Below, in pieces: positions 33,797 to 42,531 of a DNA stretch of 64,000 nucleotides. How positions within the stretch are numbered: position 1 is the first letter of the stretch; each line of letters starts with the position of its first letter. Where the stretch lies: positions 124,001-188,000 of the forward strand of contig NZ_JAPFQI010000005.1 in the NCBI RefSeq assembly GCF_026183895.1. The letters run 5' to 3'. The notes beneath the pieces are model-generated. The model was not told the origin of the DNA. It saw only the letters and a program-made list of their open reading frames with translations, and made no database searches. Source of the DNA: Sabulicella glaciei (GTDB lineage Bacteria > Pseudomonadota > Alphaproteobacteria > Acetobacterales > Acetobacteraceae). A program made the position numbers and the translations under genes.

Positions 33797-34951
33797 CTAG
33801 CGTAGCAGCACCGGAAGGATCGAGTCCAGCCTCGCGCGCCCTTCCGGCGTGGCGCGCAGCCGCCCGCCTTCCCATTCGAGCCAGGATTCCTCCGTGAGGG
33901 CCACGAGCATGGCGGGGTCCACCACCTCGGCGAAGGGGAGGCCAGCGCGCCGCTCGACCCGCGCTGGGTCCACGCCCTCGGCGAGGCGCAGCCCCATCAG
34001 CATCGCCTCGCGGCCGCGTTCCTGCGGGGACAGGGCGGTATCCTCCACCGCCGCATGCCCGTCGCGCTCGACGCGCGCCGCCCATTCCTCCGGCGCGCGA
34101 TGGCGGCGCGTGGCAAGCATGGCGCCGTCCAGGAGCAGGCGCTGATGGGCCCCCGCGCCGATACCGAGATAGTCGCCGTAGCGCCAATAGGCGAGGTTGT
34201 GGCGGCTTTGCGCGCCGGGGACGGCATAGTTGCTGATCTCGTAAGCGTGGAGGCCGAAGCGCGCGGCCTCCTCCGCCGTCGCCTCGTACATCCGGGCGGC
34301 GTCGTCATCCTCCGGCAGGCTGAAGGCGCCGCGCGCGTGCTCCGTATGGAAGCGCGTCCCGGGCTCGATCGTCAGCTGGTAGAGGGACAGGTGGTCGGCA
34401 GCGAGCGCCAGCGCCTTGCGGAGTTCGGCGCGCCACGCCGCCTCGCCCTGGCCGGGGCGGGCATAGATCAGGTCGAAGGACAGGCGCGGGAAAAGGGCGC
34501 GTGCCGTTTCCAGCGCCGCCACCGCCTCGGTCGCGTCGTGGCGGCGGCCGAGGAAGCGCAGTGCCTCCTCGTCCAGGCTTTGCACGCCGAGGGACAGCCG
34601 GTTCACCCCCGCCTCGCGGAAGCCGCGCAGCTTGCCGGCTTCCACGCTGGTGGGGTTGGCTTCCAGCGTCACCTCCCAGTCGGGCGCGGCGTCGAAATGC
34701 GTCCGCGCCGCCTCCAGCAGCGCTGCCACGGTTTCCGGCTCCATCAGCGAGGGCGTGCCGCCGCCGAAGAACACGGAAGCCAGGGGCCGCCGACCCACCC
34801 GCGCCGCCTCGTGCGCCAGCTCGCGCAGCAGCGCCGCGCGGAAGCGCGCGTGGTCGGGGCCGGCTTCGCGCACATGCGAGTTGAAGTCGCAATATGGGCA
34901 CTTGGCGGCGCAGAAGGGCCAGTGGAGGTAGAGGGCGAGGGGTTCGTTCAC
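33797..34951 (-). CDS. hemW: HemW, radical-SAM heme chaperone
   Basis: The product is 384 residues. LYLHWPFCAAKCPYCDFNSH carries the CxxxCxxC cluster motif, FFGGGTPSLM the SAM-binding loop, and LEANPTSVE and GVQSLDEEALRFLGR follow. This matches HemW, formerly called oxygen-independent coproporphyrinogen oxidase-like, which carries heme to respiratory enzymes. The GTG start at 34951 overlaps the permease stop (GTGA). Coupling hemW behind a phosphonate-type transporter is unusual, since hemW commonly follows rdgB. Confidence 0.88.
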   Translation of the reverse strand: MNEPLALYLHWPFCAAKCPYCDFNSHVREAGPDHARFRAALLRELAHEAARVGRRPLASVFFGGGTPSLMEPETVAALLEAARTHFDAAPDWEVTLEANPTSVEAGKLRGFREAGVNRLSLGVQSLDEEALRFLGRRHDATEAVAALETARALFPRLSFDLIYARPGQGEAAWRAELRKALALAADHLSLYQLTIEPGTRFHTEHARGAFSLPEDDDAARMYEATAEEAARFGLHAYEISNYAVPGAQSRHNLAYWRYGDYLGIGAGAHQRLLLDGAMLATRRHRAPEEWAARVERDGHAAVEDTALSPQERGREAMLMGLRLAEGVDPARVERRAGLPFAEVVDPAMLVALTEESWLEWEGGRLRATPEGRARLDSILPVLLR

Positions 34952-35778
34952 CCCCGCGATGTAGCGCCGATCAGCTTCCGGCGCAGCCGGGCGGAAAGCC
35001 AGTCCATCGCCGCCACCGTCACCACCATGAGAAGGATGATGAAGGCCACCTCGTCCCAATGGCGGACGCGGATGCGCTCGGCGATCTGCAAGCCGATGCC
35101 GCCCGCCCCCACCACGCCGAGGATGGTGGCGGAGCGCGTGTTGCTTTCCAGGAAGTAGAGGGCGTGGCCCAGCATTACCGGCAGAACCTGCGGCAGGAGG
35201 CCGAAGCGCACCACCAGCGTCGAGGAAGCGCCAGCGGCGGCGATGCCCTCGGCCTGGCGGCGTTCCGCGTTCTCGATCGCCTCGGCGTAGAGCTTGGCGA
35301 GGACGGCGATGTCGGCGGTGGCGATGGCCAGAACGCCCGCCAGCGGGCCGAGCCCGACGGCGCGCACATAGGCCAGCGCCCAGATCAGCTGATCCACGCC
35401 GCGGAACCCGTCCAGCACGCGGCGGAGCGAGAAGCGGAACAGCGCGTTCGTCACCACGTTGCACGCGCCCATCAGGCCGAGCGGCACGGCGAGGATCGCG
35501 GCGATCAGCGTGCCGAGAAAGGCCATGGCGAGGCTTTCGCCGAGGCCCTTCAGGATCTCCAGCCACAGCTCGCCGGGCGCGGGCGGGATCATCAGCCGCA
35601 GGATGGTGAGCATCCCGCCCAGCCCGTTCCACAGGCGCTGCGGCGTTGCGTCGAACCACCACAGGGCGAAGCCGAGCCAGAGGGCGAAGCCCACCCAGGC
35701 GAGGAGGCGAAGCGGGCGCGCGCGCGGAAAGGCATCGGGGACGCGCTCCCGCCAGGCGGCGACGAGATCCGCGCTCAT
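34948..35778 (-). CDS. phnE: Phosphonate-type ABC permease PhnE, second copy
   Basis: The product is 276 residues with about five or six membrane helices. The EAA-like loop is around NAERRQAEGIAAAGASS, and SNTRSATILGVVGAGGIG is the PhnE signature. With the first PhnE and PhnC it forms the inner-membrane part of a phosphonate, phosphite or phosphate-ester importer. The start overlaps the first phnE stop (ATGA) and its stop overlaps hemW. It differs strongly from the first copy, so the pair may form a heterodimer. Confidence 0.85.
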   Translation of the reverse strand: MSADLVAAWRERVPDAFPRARPLRLLAWVGFALWLGFALWWFDATPQRLWNGLGGMLTILRLMIPPAPGELWLEILKGLGESLAMAFLGTLIAAILAVPLGLMGACNVVTNALFRFSLRRVLDGFRGVDQLIWALAYVRAVGLGPLAGVLAIATADIAVLAKLYAEAIENAERRQAEGIAAAGASSTLVVRFGLLPQVLPVMLGHALYFLESNTRSATILGVVGAGGIGLQIAERIRVRHWDEVAFIILLMVVTVAAMDWLSARLRRKLIGATSRG

Positions 35779-36641
35779 GCGCCGATCACCCGGCGACGCA
35801 GGCGCTCGCTCAGGAGGTCGCAGGCGACGACGGCAAGGATGATGAGCAGCACGATCGCGCTCACCTCCTCGTAGTGGTTGAAGGAGATCACCTGGTAGAG
35901 TTCCTCGCCGATACCGCCGGCGCCGACGAAGCCGATGACGCTGGCGGAGCGGATATTGACCTCGAAGCGCAGGATGGCGTGGCTGAGCAGGTCCGGCGCG
36001 GCGGCGGGCAGGACGGCGTAGCGGCACGCCTCGGCCCAGGTGCCGCCGGAGGCGCGCACGCCTTCCCAGGGGCGCATCGGCACGTTCTCGATCGCATCCG
36101 CGAAGAGCCGCCCCAGCGCCCCCGCCGTGTGCAGCGCGATGGCGAGGATGCCCGGCAGCGCGCCGACACCGAAGGCCCAGATCAGGATCAGCGCGAAGAC
36201 GATCTCCGGCACGGTGCGCCCGGCTTCCAGGAAGCGCCGCGCGAGGAAGCGCGCAGGCGGCGGAGCGCCGAGGTTGCGCGCGGCGACAAAGGAAAGCGGC
36301 AGCACCGCGGCGGCGCCGAGCAGCGTCGCCAGCGCCGCCATCTGCGCGGTTTCCAGCAGCAGGAGCGACCAGCGATCCAGCCGGTAGAACCAGAAGGCGA
36401 GGGAGCCTTCCGTCTCGGAATCGCTCAGCAGCGACGCCCAGCGCAGGTCAGGGGCGATGCGGAGGAAATACTCGCCGATGCGCGGCAGGCCGGCCAGCAG
36501 CGTGTCTGGATGGAACTCCGCCATGCGCGCGGCGGCGAGCGTGCAGGCGAGCAGCACGGCCCCGCCCAGCAGGGCGGAGGCCTGGCGGCGGCGGCGCCTT
36601 TCGTGGAACGCGGCCTCGGCGGCCCGCAGCGCGACCGACAT
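35775..36641 (-). CDS. phnE: Phosphonate-type ABC permease PhnE, first copy
   Basis: The product is 288 residues with an N-terminal basic segment and about six membrane helices. GRTVPEIVFALILIWAFGVG and VNIRSASVIGFVGAGGIGEEL are PhnE-type blocks. ATG 36641 shares one base with the preceding stop. Tandem PhnE permeases are known in other phn transporters, where they probably pair. Confidence 0.86.
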   Translation of the reverse strand: MSVALRAAEAAFHERRRRRQASALLGGAVLLACTLAAARMAEFHPDTLLAGLPRIGEYFLRIAPDLRWASLLSDSETEGSLAFWFYRLDRWSLLLLETAQMAALATLLGAAAVLPLSFVAARNLGAPPPARFLARRFLEAGRTVPEIVFALILIWAFGVGALPGILAIALHTAGALGRLFADAIENVPMRPWEGVRASGGTWAEACRYAVLPAAAPDLLSHAILRFEVNIRSASVIGFVGAGGIGEELYQVISFNHYEEVSAIVLLIILAVVACDLLSERLRRRVIGA

Positions 36642-37642
36642 CAGGAGCGGCGGCGCCGTGCCGCCGCTTCCTCGCGGCGCATCTCCACGAAGATCTCGTA
36701 ATCGGCGTGGCGCACCTCGCGGAAACCCAGCCCCTCGCCGCGCGCGATCTGGCGGAAGATCTCCGGCCGCTCGCGCGGGAGGGCGAGGTAGAAGGCAGCG
36801 ATGTCCTCGCGGAACTCGGCCGGCAGGTCGGCGCGGATCGTGAGCGGACCATTCTGGATCGGCCGGCTCTGCCACACCACGCGAAAGGAGCCGGGGCGCA
36901 GCAGGCCCTTGTCCACCATGGCGCGGAGGTTGCCGCGGGTGAAGCCTTCCGTCGCGTCGCCGATGCCCGAGCCCCAGGTGACGGCGGCGTCGTACTGCCC
37001 CTGCATCATCGCCACCATCGCCTGCTCGTGCCCGCCGCCGAAGCCGGTGCGGCCGAAGAACTGCCCCGATTCCACGCCGATGCCGGCGCGGCGCAGCTCG
37101 AACCGCGGAATCAGGTAGCCGGACGTGGAGTTCGGGTCGGCCCAGGCGAGGGAGCGGCCGCGCAGGTCTTCCAGCGCGCGCACGGGGCTGTCGGCGCGCA
37201 CCGCGATGACGGAGTGATAGGACACCGAGCCGTCCACCTGCTCAAAGGTGACAAGCGGCAGGATGCCGCCATCCGTGTCCAGCCACGCGCCTGCATAGGC
37301 GGAGGAGCCGAGGGTGGAGAACTCCACCTGCCGTGCGGCGAGGGCCTGGAGAACCCCGGCATAGTCGCTGGCGGGGTAGAGCCGCGCCGGAACCTCGAAG
37401 CGCTCCTCCAGTAGCGCGCGCAGCCCGTCGAAGCGGGCGAGGCGATCGGCTTCGTTCTCGCCGCCCATCAACCCGACGCGGATCTGCGGCACCTGCGCGG
37501 CCCAGGGACGACGCCCCGGTTCGGGCAGGCGGTGCTCGCCCTCGGTGGAACGGCGCGGGCGCCACTCCGTCGCGCGCGCCACGGCCGGAGCGGCGAGGGC
37601 GCCGAGAAGCAGCGCGCGTCGCGACGTGACCGGACGGGTCAT
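36641..37642 (-). CDS. phnD: Phosphonate-type binding protein PhnD, second copy
   Basis: The product is 333 residues with a Tat-like signal (TSRRALLLGALAAPAVARA). IRVGLMGGENEADRLARFDG, YPASDYAGVLQAL and WADPNSTSGYLIPRF are typical of PhnD-type periplasmic proteins. It overlaps the first copy by 4 bases. Sequence blocks shared with the first copy (such as GRRPWAAQVPQIR) show that the two arose by duplication. Ligand preference is unknown; the pocket residues differ between the copies, for example TLGSSAYAGAW against SLGPSGYAGAW. Confidence 0.86.
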   Translation of the reverse strand: MTRPVTSRRALLLGALAAPAVARATEWRPRRSTEGEHRLPEPGRRPWAAQVPQIRVGLMGGENEADRLARFDGLRALLEERFEVPARLYPASDYAGVLQALAARQVEFSTLGSSAYAGAWLDTDGGILPLVTFEQVDGSVSYHSVIAVRADSPVRALEDLRGRSLAWADPNSTSGYLIPRFELRRAGIGVESGQFFGRTGFGGGHEQAMVAMMQGQYDAAVTWGSGIGDATEGFTRGNLRAMVDKGLLRPGSFRVVWQSRPIQNGPLTIRADLPAEFREDIAAFYLALPRERPEIFRQIARGEGLGFREVRHADYEIFVEMRREEAAARRRRS

Positions 37643-38640
37643 GACCGGCGCCGGCGCTCGGCCATTTCCTCGCGGCGCATCTCCACGAGGAAGGCGAATT
37701 GCTCGTGCGTCACGGTGCGGTAGCCTGTGCCCGAACCGCGCTCGATCTGCGCGTAGATCTGCGGATGCGTCTTGGGCAGGGCGAGGTGGAATTTGGCGAG
37801 GTCGTCCTTGAAGCCCTGCGGCAGGTCGCGCCGCACGGTGAGCGGGCCGTTGATGATCGGGTCGGACTGCCAGACGATGCGCAGGTCGCGCATGTTCAGC
37901 ATGTTCTTCTCCACCATGGCGCGGAGGTTGCCGCGCGTGTGGCCCTGGTCGATGTCGCCCTGGCCGGAGGTCCAGGTGACGGCGGCGTCGTACTGGCGCT
38001 GCAGCACCGCGACCACCGCCTGCTCATGCCCGCCGCCGAAGCCGGTGCGGGAGAAATACTGGCCGCTTTCCACCGGGATGCCGGCGCGGCGCAGCGCGAA
38101 GCGCGGCACGAGGTAGCCGGAGGTGGAATTGGCGTCCGCCCAGGCGAGCGACCGGCCGCGCATCCCCGCGAGGTCGGTGATGCCGCTATCGGCTCGCGTC
38201 ACCATGACCGCTACATAGGAGATGGAGCCGTCGCGCTCCTCCGCCACCAGCAGCGGCTCGACGCCGCCATTGGTGTCCAGCCAGGCGCCCGCATAGCCGG
38301 AGGGGCCGAGCGAGGCGCTCTCGATCTGCCGGGCGGAAAAGGCCTGGAGCACGCCGGCATAGTCGCTGGCCGGGAAGAGGCGCACGGGAACGCCGAAGCT
38401 CTGCTCCAGCAGTTCGCGATAGGCGCCGTAGCGGCCCAGGCGGTCGGCCTCGTTCTCGCCGCCCATCAGGCCGATGCGGATCTGCGGAACCTGCGCGGCC
38501 CAGGGGCGGCGGCCCGGGGCGGGCATGGGGACGTCCGCATCCAGGGAACGGCGCGCGGGCAAGGCGGCCTGGGCGCGCAGCGCGGCGGGGGTCATCGGGG
38601 CGCCCAGCACCAGGGCGCCGAGGTAGCGGCGGTTGATCAT
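37639..38640 (-). CDS. phnD: Phosphonate-type binding protein PhnD, first copy
   Basis: The product is 333 residues, the same length as its neighbour. An N-terminal signal (ending near ALRA) precedes GRRPWAAQVPQIRIGLMGG, FPASDYAGVLQAF and WADANSTSGYLVPRF. It should capture a phosphonate or related phosphorus compound for PhnC-PhnE. An AAGGAAG site lies before ATG 38640, 25 bases after phnC. The C-terminus ends in a basic ERRRRS tail, as in the second copy. Confidence 0.86.
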   Translation of the reverse strand: MINRRYLGALVLGAPMTPAALRAQAALPARRSLDADVPMPAPGRRPWAAQVPQIRIGLMGGENEADRLGRYGAYRELLEQSFGVPVRLFPASDYAGVLQAFSARQIESASLGPSGYAGAWLDTNGGVEPLLVAEERDGSISYVAVMVTRADSGITDLAGMRGRSLAWADANSTSGYLVPRFALRRAGIPVESGQYFSRTGFGGGHEQAVVAVLQRQYDAAVTWTSGQGDIDQGHTRGNLRAMVEKNMLNMRDLRIVWQSDPIINGPLTVRRDLPQGFKDDLAKFHLALPKTHPQIYAQIERGSGTGYRTVTHEQFAFLVEMRREEMAERRRRS

Positions 38641-38665
38641 GCTCTGTGCTTCCTTGCGGAGAGTG

Positions 38666-39502
38666 TCAGGCAGCTGCCCAGCGGGCGGCGAGGATGGCGC
38701 GATCGGCCTCGGCCGCCGTGGCGGCGTGGCGCGTGGCGGGCGGGCCGTAGATGCGCTCGGCGGCGGCTTCGGTGAGTTGTTCCGGTGCGCCGTCGAAGAC
38801 CACGCGCCCGGCCTGCATGCCGACGATGCGGCCGCAGAACTCGCGCGCCGCGTCGAGGTGATGGAGGTTCACCACCACGGTGATGCCGTCGCGCCGGTTC
38901 ACCGCGCGCAGCGCCTCCATCACCGTGCGCGCGTTGCGCGGATCGAGGCTGGCGATGGGCTCGTCGGCCAGGATGGTATGCGGCCCCTGCAGGAGGGCGC
39001 GGCAGATGGCGACGCGCTGCTGCTGCCCGCCGGAAAGCGTTTCCGCGCGCTGGAGCGCGGTGGGGAGGAGGTCGAAGCGCTCCAGCGCCGCCAGCGCCAG
39101 GGCGCGGTCCTCATCCGGGAAGCGGCCCAGCAGGGCGTTGACGCGCGCAGCCAGGCCGCGCCGCCGGTTCAGCCGGCCGATCATGACGTTGGTGAGCACG
39201 TCGAGGCGCTGCACCAGGTTGAATTGCTGGAAGATCATGGCGCAGCCGGTGCGCCAGTCCCGCAGCGCCTGGCCGCGCAGCGACGTCACTTCCTGCCTGC
39301 CCCACACGATGCGACCCGCATCCGACTCCGCCATGCGGTTGATCATCCGCAGCAGCGTGGATTTTCCGGCGCCGGAACGTCCGATGATGCCCACCATCTG
39401 CCCGGCGGGAATGGAAAGGCTCACCGCGTCCAGCGCCGCGGTGTTGCCGAAGCGGCGGGACAGGCCCTGGATTTCCAGCGTCGCGTTCATGCGGCGCGAC
39501 AT
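38666..39502 (-). CDS. phnC: Phosphonate-type ABC transporter ATPase PhnC
   Basis: The product is 278 residues. Walker A is GRSGAGKST, the Q-loop is [20 protein letters not shown] (a PhnC hallmark), the signature is [15 protein letters not shown] and Walker B is [15 protein letters not shown] 39502 is used because AGGG lies 8 bases upstream; ATG 39490 is also possible. It leads a six-gene minus-strand operon ending in hemW. No C-P lyase genes are in the window, so only uptake is encoded here. Confidence 0.87.
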   Translation of the reverse strand: MSRRMNATLEIQGLSRRFGNTAALDAVSLSIPAGQMVGIIGRSGAGKSTLLRMINRMAESDAGRIVWGRQEVTSLRGQALRDWRTGCAMIFQQFNLVQRLDVLTNVMIGRLNRRRGLAARVNALLGRFPDEDRALALAALERFDLLPTALQRAETLSGGQQQRVAICRALLQGPHTILADEPIASLDPRNARTVMEALRAVNRRDGITVVVNLHHLDAAREFCGRIVGMQAGRVVFDGAPEQLTEAAAERIYGPPATRHAATAAEADRAILAARWAAA

Positions 39503-39582
39503 AGGCGCGCCCTGTTACGTCCCGATGACGGTTGCGCGGCGGCGGCGTGGAATCCAATGTGCCGCAAACGGAGGAACACGCC

Positions 39583-40548
39583 ATGACATCACGCCGCGCC
39601 CTGCTGGCCGCGCCCGCCATCCTTGCCGCCTTGCCCGCGCGCGCGCAGGACGGCTTCCCCAGCCGGCCGATCACCCTCGTTTCCGGCTATCCGCCCGGCG
39701 GCGTGACGGACATCAGCAGCCGCGCCGTCGCCGCGCGCCTGGAGCGCGAGCTGGGCCAGCCCGTGGTGGTGGACAACCGCGCCGGCGCGGCGACCGCCGT
39801 GGCGAACACCCACGTCGCGCAGGCGCGGCCCGACGGCTACACGCTGCTGGCCGGGACGACGACGCTCGCCATCAACCCCGCGCTGCAGCCGAACCTGACC
39901 CCGCGGGAGCCGATGCGCGAGTTGGCGCCGATCGGGTTGATGTACCGCACCTCCTTCGTGCTGCACGTCCATCCTTCGCTGCCGGTCAACAACACTGCGG
40001 AGTTCATCGCCTATTGCCGCGCCAATCCGGGCAAGGTGAATTTCGGCAGCAGCGGCACGGGCGCGGTGAACCACCTGGCGCAGGCGCTGCTGGCGCATCG
40101 CACCGGCATCGACGTGCTGCACGTGCCGTTCCGTGGCGGCGCGCCGGCGCTGCTGGAACTGCGCGCGGGCCGCATCCACGCCATGTTCCAGGCGATGCTG
40201 GAGGCGCTGCCGACCGTGCGCGAGGGCTCGACGCGCGGCCTCGCCGTTTCCTCGGCCGAGCGCTCGGCCCTGCTGCCCGACCTGCCGCCGGTGGCCGACA
40301 CGGTGCCGGGCTTCGACGCGGTGTTCTGGCAGGGGCTCTTCGCGCCGGTCGCGACGCCGGATCCGGTCAAGGCGCGCCTTGCCGCCGCGCTGAAGGCCAG
40401 CACGGACGATCCGGAATTGCGCGCGCGCATGGCGCCGCAAGGGGTGGACATCGTCACGGGGGATGCGGCAAGCCTCGGCGCCTATCTGGCCAGCGAGACG
40501 CGCCTGTGGGGCGACCTGATCCGCGCGGCTAACATCCGCCCGGAGTGA
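39583..40548 (+). CDS. Bug/TctC tricarboxylate-type binding protein
   Basis: The product is 321 residues. The signal peptide MTSRRALLAAPAILAALPARA is followed by FPSRPITLVSGYPPGGVTD and VVVDNRAGAATAVANT. GGAGGA lies before ATG 39583. No TctAB membrane genes are near. It is divergent from phnC across an 80-base gap and is followed at 6 bases by a small lipoprotein gene. Confidence 0.86.
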   Translation: MTSRRALLAAPAILAALPARAQDGFPSRPITLVSGYPPGGVTDISSRAVAARLERELGQPVVVDNRAGAATAVANTHVAQARPDGYTLLAGTTTLAINPALQPNLTPREPMRELAPIGLMYRTSFVLHVHPSLPVNNTAEFIAYCRANPGKVNFGSSGTGAVNHLAQALLAHRTGIDVLHVPFRGGAPALLELRAGRIHAMFQAMLEALPTVREGSTRGLAVSSAERSALLPDLPPVADTVPGFDAVFWQGLFAPVATPDPVKARLAAALKASTDDPELRARMAPQGVDIVTGDAASLGAYLASETRLWGDLIRAANIRPE

Positions 40549-40553
40549 TCGCG

Positions 40554-40745
40554 ATGCGTGTCCTGCCCCTGCTGCTTCCCCTGCTCCTCGCCGCCTGTGG
40601 CGGCCTGGACACGCGGCCCGGCGCCTCCGGCTTCCCCGACACGCCCTATGGCCGCGTTGGGGACCGGATGGGGCAGATCACCACCGACGGGACGCTGATC
40701 CTGAACCGCGAGCTGGTGCCAGGATCGCGGATGACGGTGCGCTGA
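40554..40745 (+). CDS. Small lipoprotein of 63 residues
   Basis: MRVLPLLLPLLLAACGG is a short signal with a lipobox (LAAC, Cys15). The mature part is about 49 residues with no recognised domain. GGAG lies 8 bases before ATG 40554. The gene directly follows a Bug-protein gene. Its last 68 bases overlap the end of the opposite-strand acetyltransferase gene. Confidence 0.62.
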   Translation: MRVLPLLLPLLLAACGGLDTRPGASGFPDTPYGRVGDRMGQITTDGTLILNRELVPGSRMTVR

Positions 40746-41202
40746 GGTAACGCACGCGCTTGCCGTTGCGCGGGTCGGTCGCCTCGCCGGCCGGCGCGAA
40801 GCCCAGGGTTTCGTGGAAGGCGAGCGAGACGGGGTTGGGCGGGTCGAGATTGACCTCGCAGCACAGCGCCCCCTTGTCGCGCGCCACCGCCAGCGCGGCG
40901 AGGTCGGCGTAGAGGGCGCGGGCAAGGCCGCGCCGCCGTGCGGAGGCCGCCACCACGATGCGGTCCACATAGGCGAAGCGCCCGCCACGCGCGACGAACC
41001 AGGAATGGTTCGGCCCCTGGGGCGGCGTCGTCTCGTCGTAGGCGAGCAGAAAGGCCCCGCCATCCGGCGACATCCGCGCGGCGAAGGCGAGGCCAAGGGC
41101 GGCGCGGAGTCCTGCGAGCCCCAGCGCGTTCACCTGCAGCGCCTCGGAATCGTTCAGCGCGGCGAGGGCGGGGAGATCCGCCTCGCCGATGTCGCGGATC
41201 AT
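40678..41202 (-). CDS. GNAT-family N-acetyltransferase
   Basis: The product is 174 residues. IRDIGEADLPALAALND opens the fold, and YVDRIVVAASARRRGLARALY contains the acetyl-CoA-binding R/QxxGxA loop (RRRGLA). Later, CEVNLDPPNPVSLAFHETLGF is the typical C-terminal part. The ATG shares a base with the grpE stop (TGATG). The last 20 or so residues look unstructured and overlap the small lipoprotein gene on the other strand. The substrate is unknown. Confidence 0.78.
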   Translation of the reverse strand: MIRDIGEADLPALAALNDSEALQVNALGLAGLRAALGLAFAARMSPDGGAFLLAYDETTPPQGPNHSWFVARGGRFAYVDRIVVAASARRRGLARALYADLAALAVARDKGALCCEVNLDPPNPVSLAFHETLGFAPAGEATDPRNGKRVRYLSAPSSAILAPARGSGSASRRW

Positions 41203-41759
41203 CAAGCCTTGGCCGCAACCACCACCATGGCCGGCTTCAGCAGGCGCCCGTTCAGCGTCCAGGCGCTGCTCCAGGCCTGGAGCACCGTGCCGGGCTCCAC
41301 CCCGTCGGGGGCCGGGGCTTCGCTCATCGCCTGGTGCAGCTCGGGGTCGAACTTCTCGCCCTGGGCGGGCTTGCGCTGGATGCCGTTGGCCTCCAGCCGC
41401 CCGAGCATGAAGCGCTCCACCCCCTCGAAGCCGCCGCGCAGCTTGGCCAGGAGTTCGGGCTCGTCCTCGGCCGCGGGGGGCAGGGATTCCAGGCCGCGGC
41501 GGAGGTTCTCGGCCGCTTCCACCACGTCGGCGGCGAATTTCTGCACGGCGAAGAGGCGGGCCTTGTCCGCTTCCTCGCGCCCGCGGCGCACGGCATTCGC
41601 CGTCTCGGCGCGGGCATAGAGCAGGGCGGATTCGAGTTCCGCCACCTTGGCTTCCAGGGCGGCGATGTGCTCCTCCGGCGTGGGGTCGGGACGGGCCTCG
41701 GGCGCGGCGGCGTCGTTGACGGCCTCGGGCGCGGGCTGCTGGTCTGGCGTGTCGCTCAT
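41202..41759 (-). CDS. grpE: GrpE, nucleotide exchange factor for DnaK
   Basis: The product is 185 residues. An acidic Pro-rich N-terminus leads to the long dimer helix (AALEAKVAELESALLYARAE), then RRGREEADKARLFAVQKFA and the C-terminal beta domain with GVEPGTVLQAWSSAWTLNGRLLKPA, whose VxxVxQxGYxL-type region marks GrpE. It releases ADP from DnaK. No good ribosome-binding site is visible before ATG 41759. It lies in the same direction as hrcA, separated by a CPBP protease gene. Confidence 0.86.
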   Translation of the reverse strand: MSDTPDQQPAPEAVNDAAAPEARPDPTPEEHIAALEAKVAELESALLYARAETANAVRRGREEADKARLFAVQKFAADVVEAAENLRRGLESLPPAAEDEPELLAKLRGGFEGVERFMLGRLEANGIQRKPAQGEKFDPELHQAMSEAPAPDGVEPGTVLQAWSSAWTLNGRLLKPAMVVVAAKA

Positions 41760-41808
41760 GGGTGGGGAGGTAGTCGGCGCGGCTTGGGGGATCAACCCGG
41801 CATGGCTG

Positions 41809-42486
41809 TCATGCCAGCAGCGCGGCGGCGGCGAAGCCGAGATGCGCGGCGGCATGGGCCAGCATGGCGGCCAGCAGGTCGCGCCGCGCGAAGAGGGTGC
41901 CGAAGAACGATCCGGCCACGGTGTTGAGCAGGAGGGTGCGGGCCATCACGCCACCTTCCAGCGGCGCCCCGGACGCGGCCAGCGCCGGCAGGTGCAGCGC
42001 GGCGAAGAGCAGCGCGGCAAGCAGGATGGCGAGGAAAAGCGCGGCCTCCCAGCGGGGAAGAATGCGCCGGAGGAGAAGCAGGAGAAGGCTCATCACGCCC
42101 CAGCGCAGGATCACCTCCTCCACCACCCCGCCGTACAGGACGCCCAACGGCAAGGCCGCGAGGCTCCAGCCCTCGACGACCGAGGGCGGCAGGCCCGGTC
42201 CGGCCTGCCACCAGGAACGGGCGGAATGGTCCGCGACGGCGAGGACGAAGCCGAGCAGCACGCCGGCTGCCGCCTGCGCCAGGCGCGAGGCGGGCGTGGC
42301 TGCCGGCGCGCGGAGATGGAGGCCGCAGCGCCGCGCGGCGAACTGGCCGGCAAAGGCGCAGATCACCAGCAGAATCAGCGGATTGAGCAGCACGGCCCAG
42401 CGCGGCACGCCCGGAAGGACGGGAAGCGAAAGGAGGCCGGGAAGCCCCATGAGGATCAGCAGGACGGGCGTGGCGCTTCGGGGCAT
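41809..42486 (-). CDS. CPBP-family intramembrane metalloprotease
   Basis: The product is 225 residues with about six or seven membrane helices. YGGVVEEVILRWG contains the EExxxR motif. FAALHLPAL gives the FxxxH-type motif and LAHAAAHLGF the third conserved His. These are the Rce1/CPBP active-site motifs. Its substrate is unknown; some members act on membrane or phage-defence targets. It lies between hrcA and grpE on the same strand. Confidence 0.82.
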   Translation of the reverse strand: MPRSATPVLLILMGLPGLLSLPVLPGVPRWAVLLNPLILLVICAFAGQFAARRCGLHLRAPAATPASRLAQAAAGVLLGFVLAVADHSARSWWQAGPGLPPSVVEGWSLAALPLGVLYGGVVEEVILRWGVMSLLLLLLRRILPRWEAALFLAILLAALLFAALHLPALAASGAPLEGGVMARTLLLNTVAGSFFGTLFARRDLLAAMLAHAAAHLGFAAAALLA

Positions 42487-42531
42487 GGGGCTAGGTATGG
42501 GCCTGATCGGCCCTGGCCAGGATCCGCCCCG

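Noticed and set aside
41203-41205. TTG start one codon before the acetyltransferase ATG
   Set aside because: ATG 41202 is adjacent, overlaps the grpE stop as TGATG, and is the more likely start.
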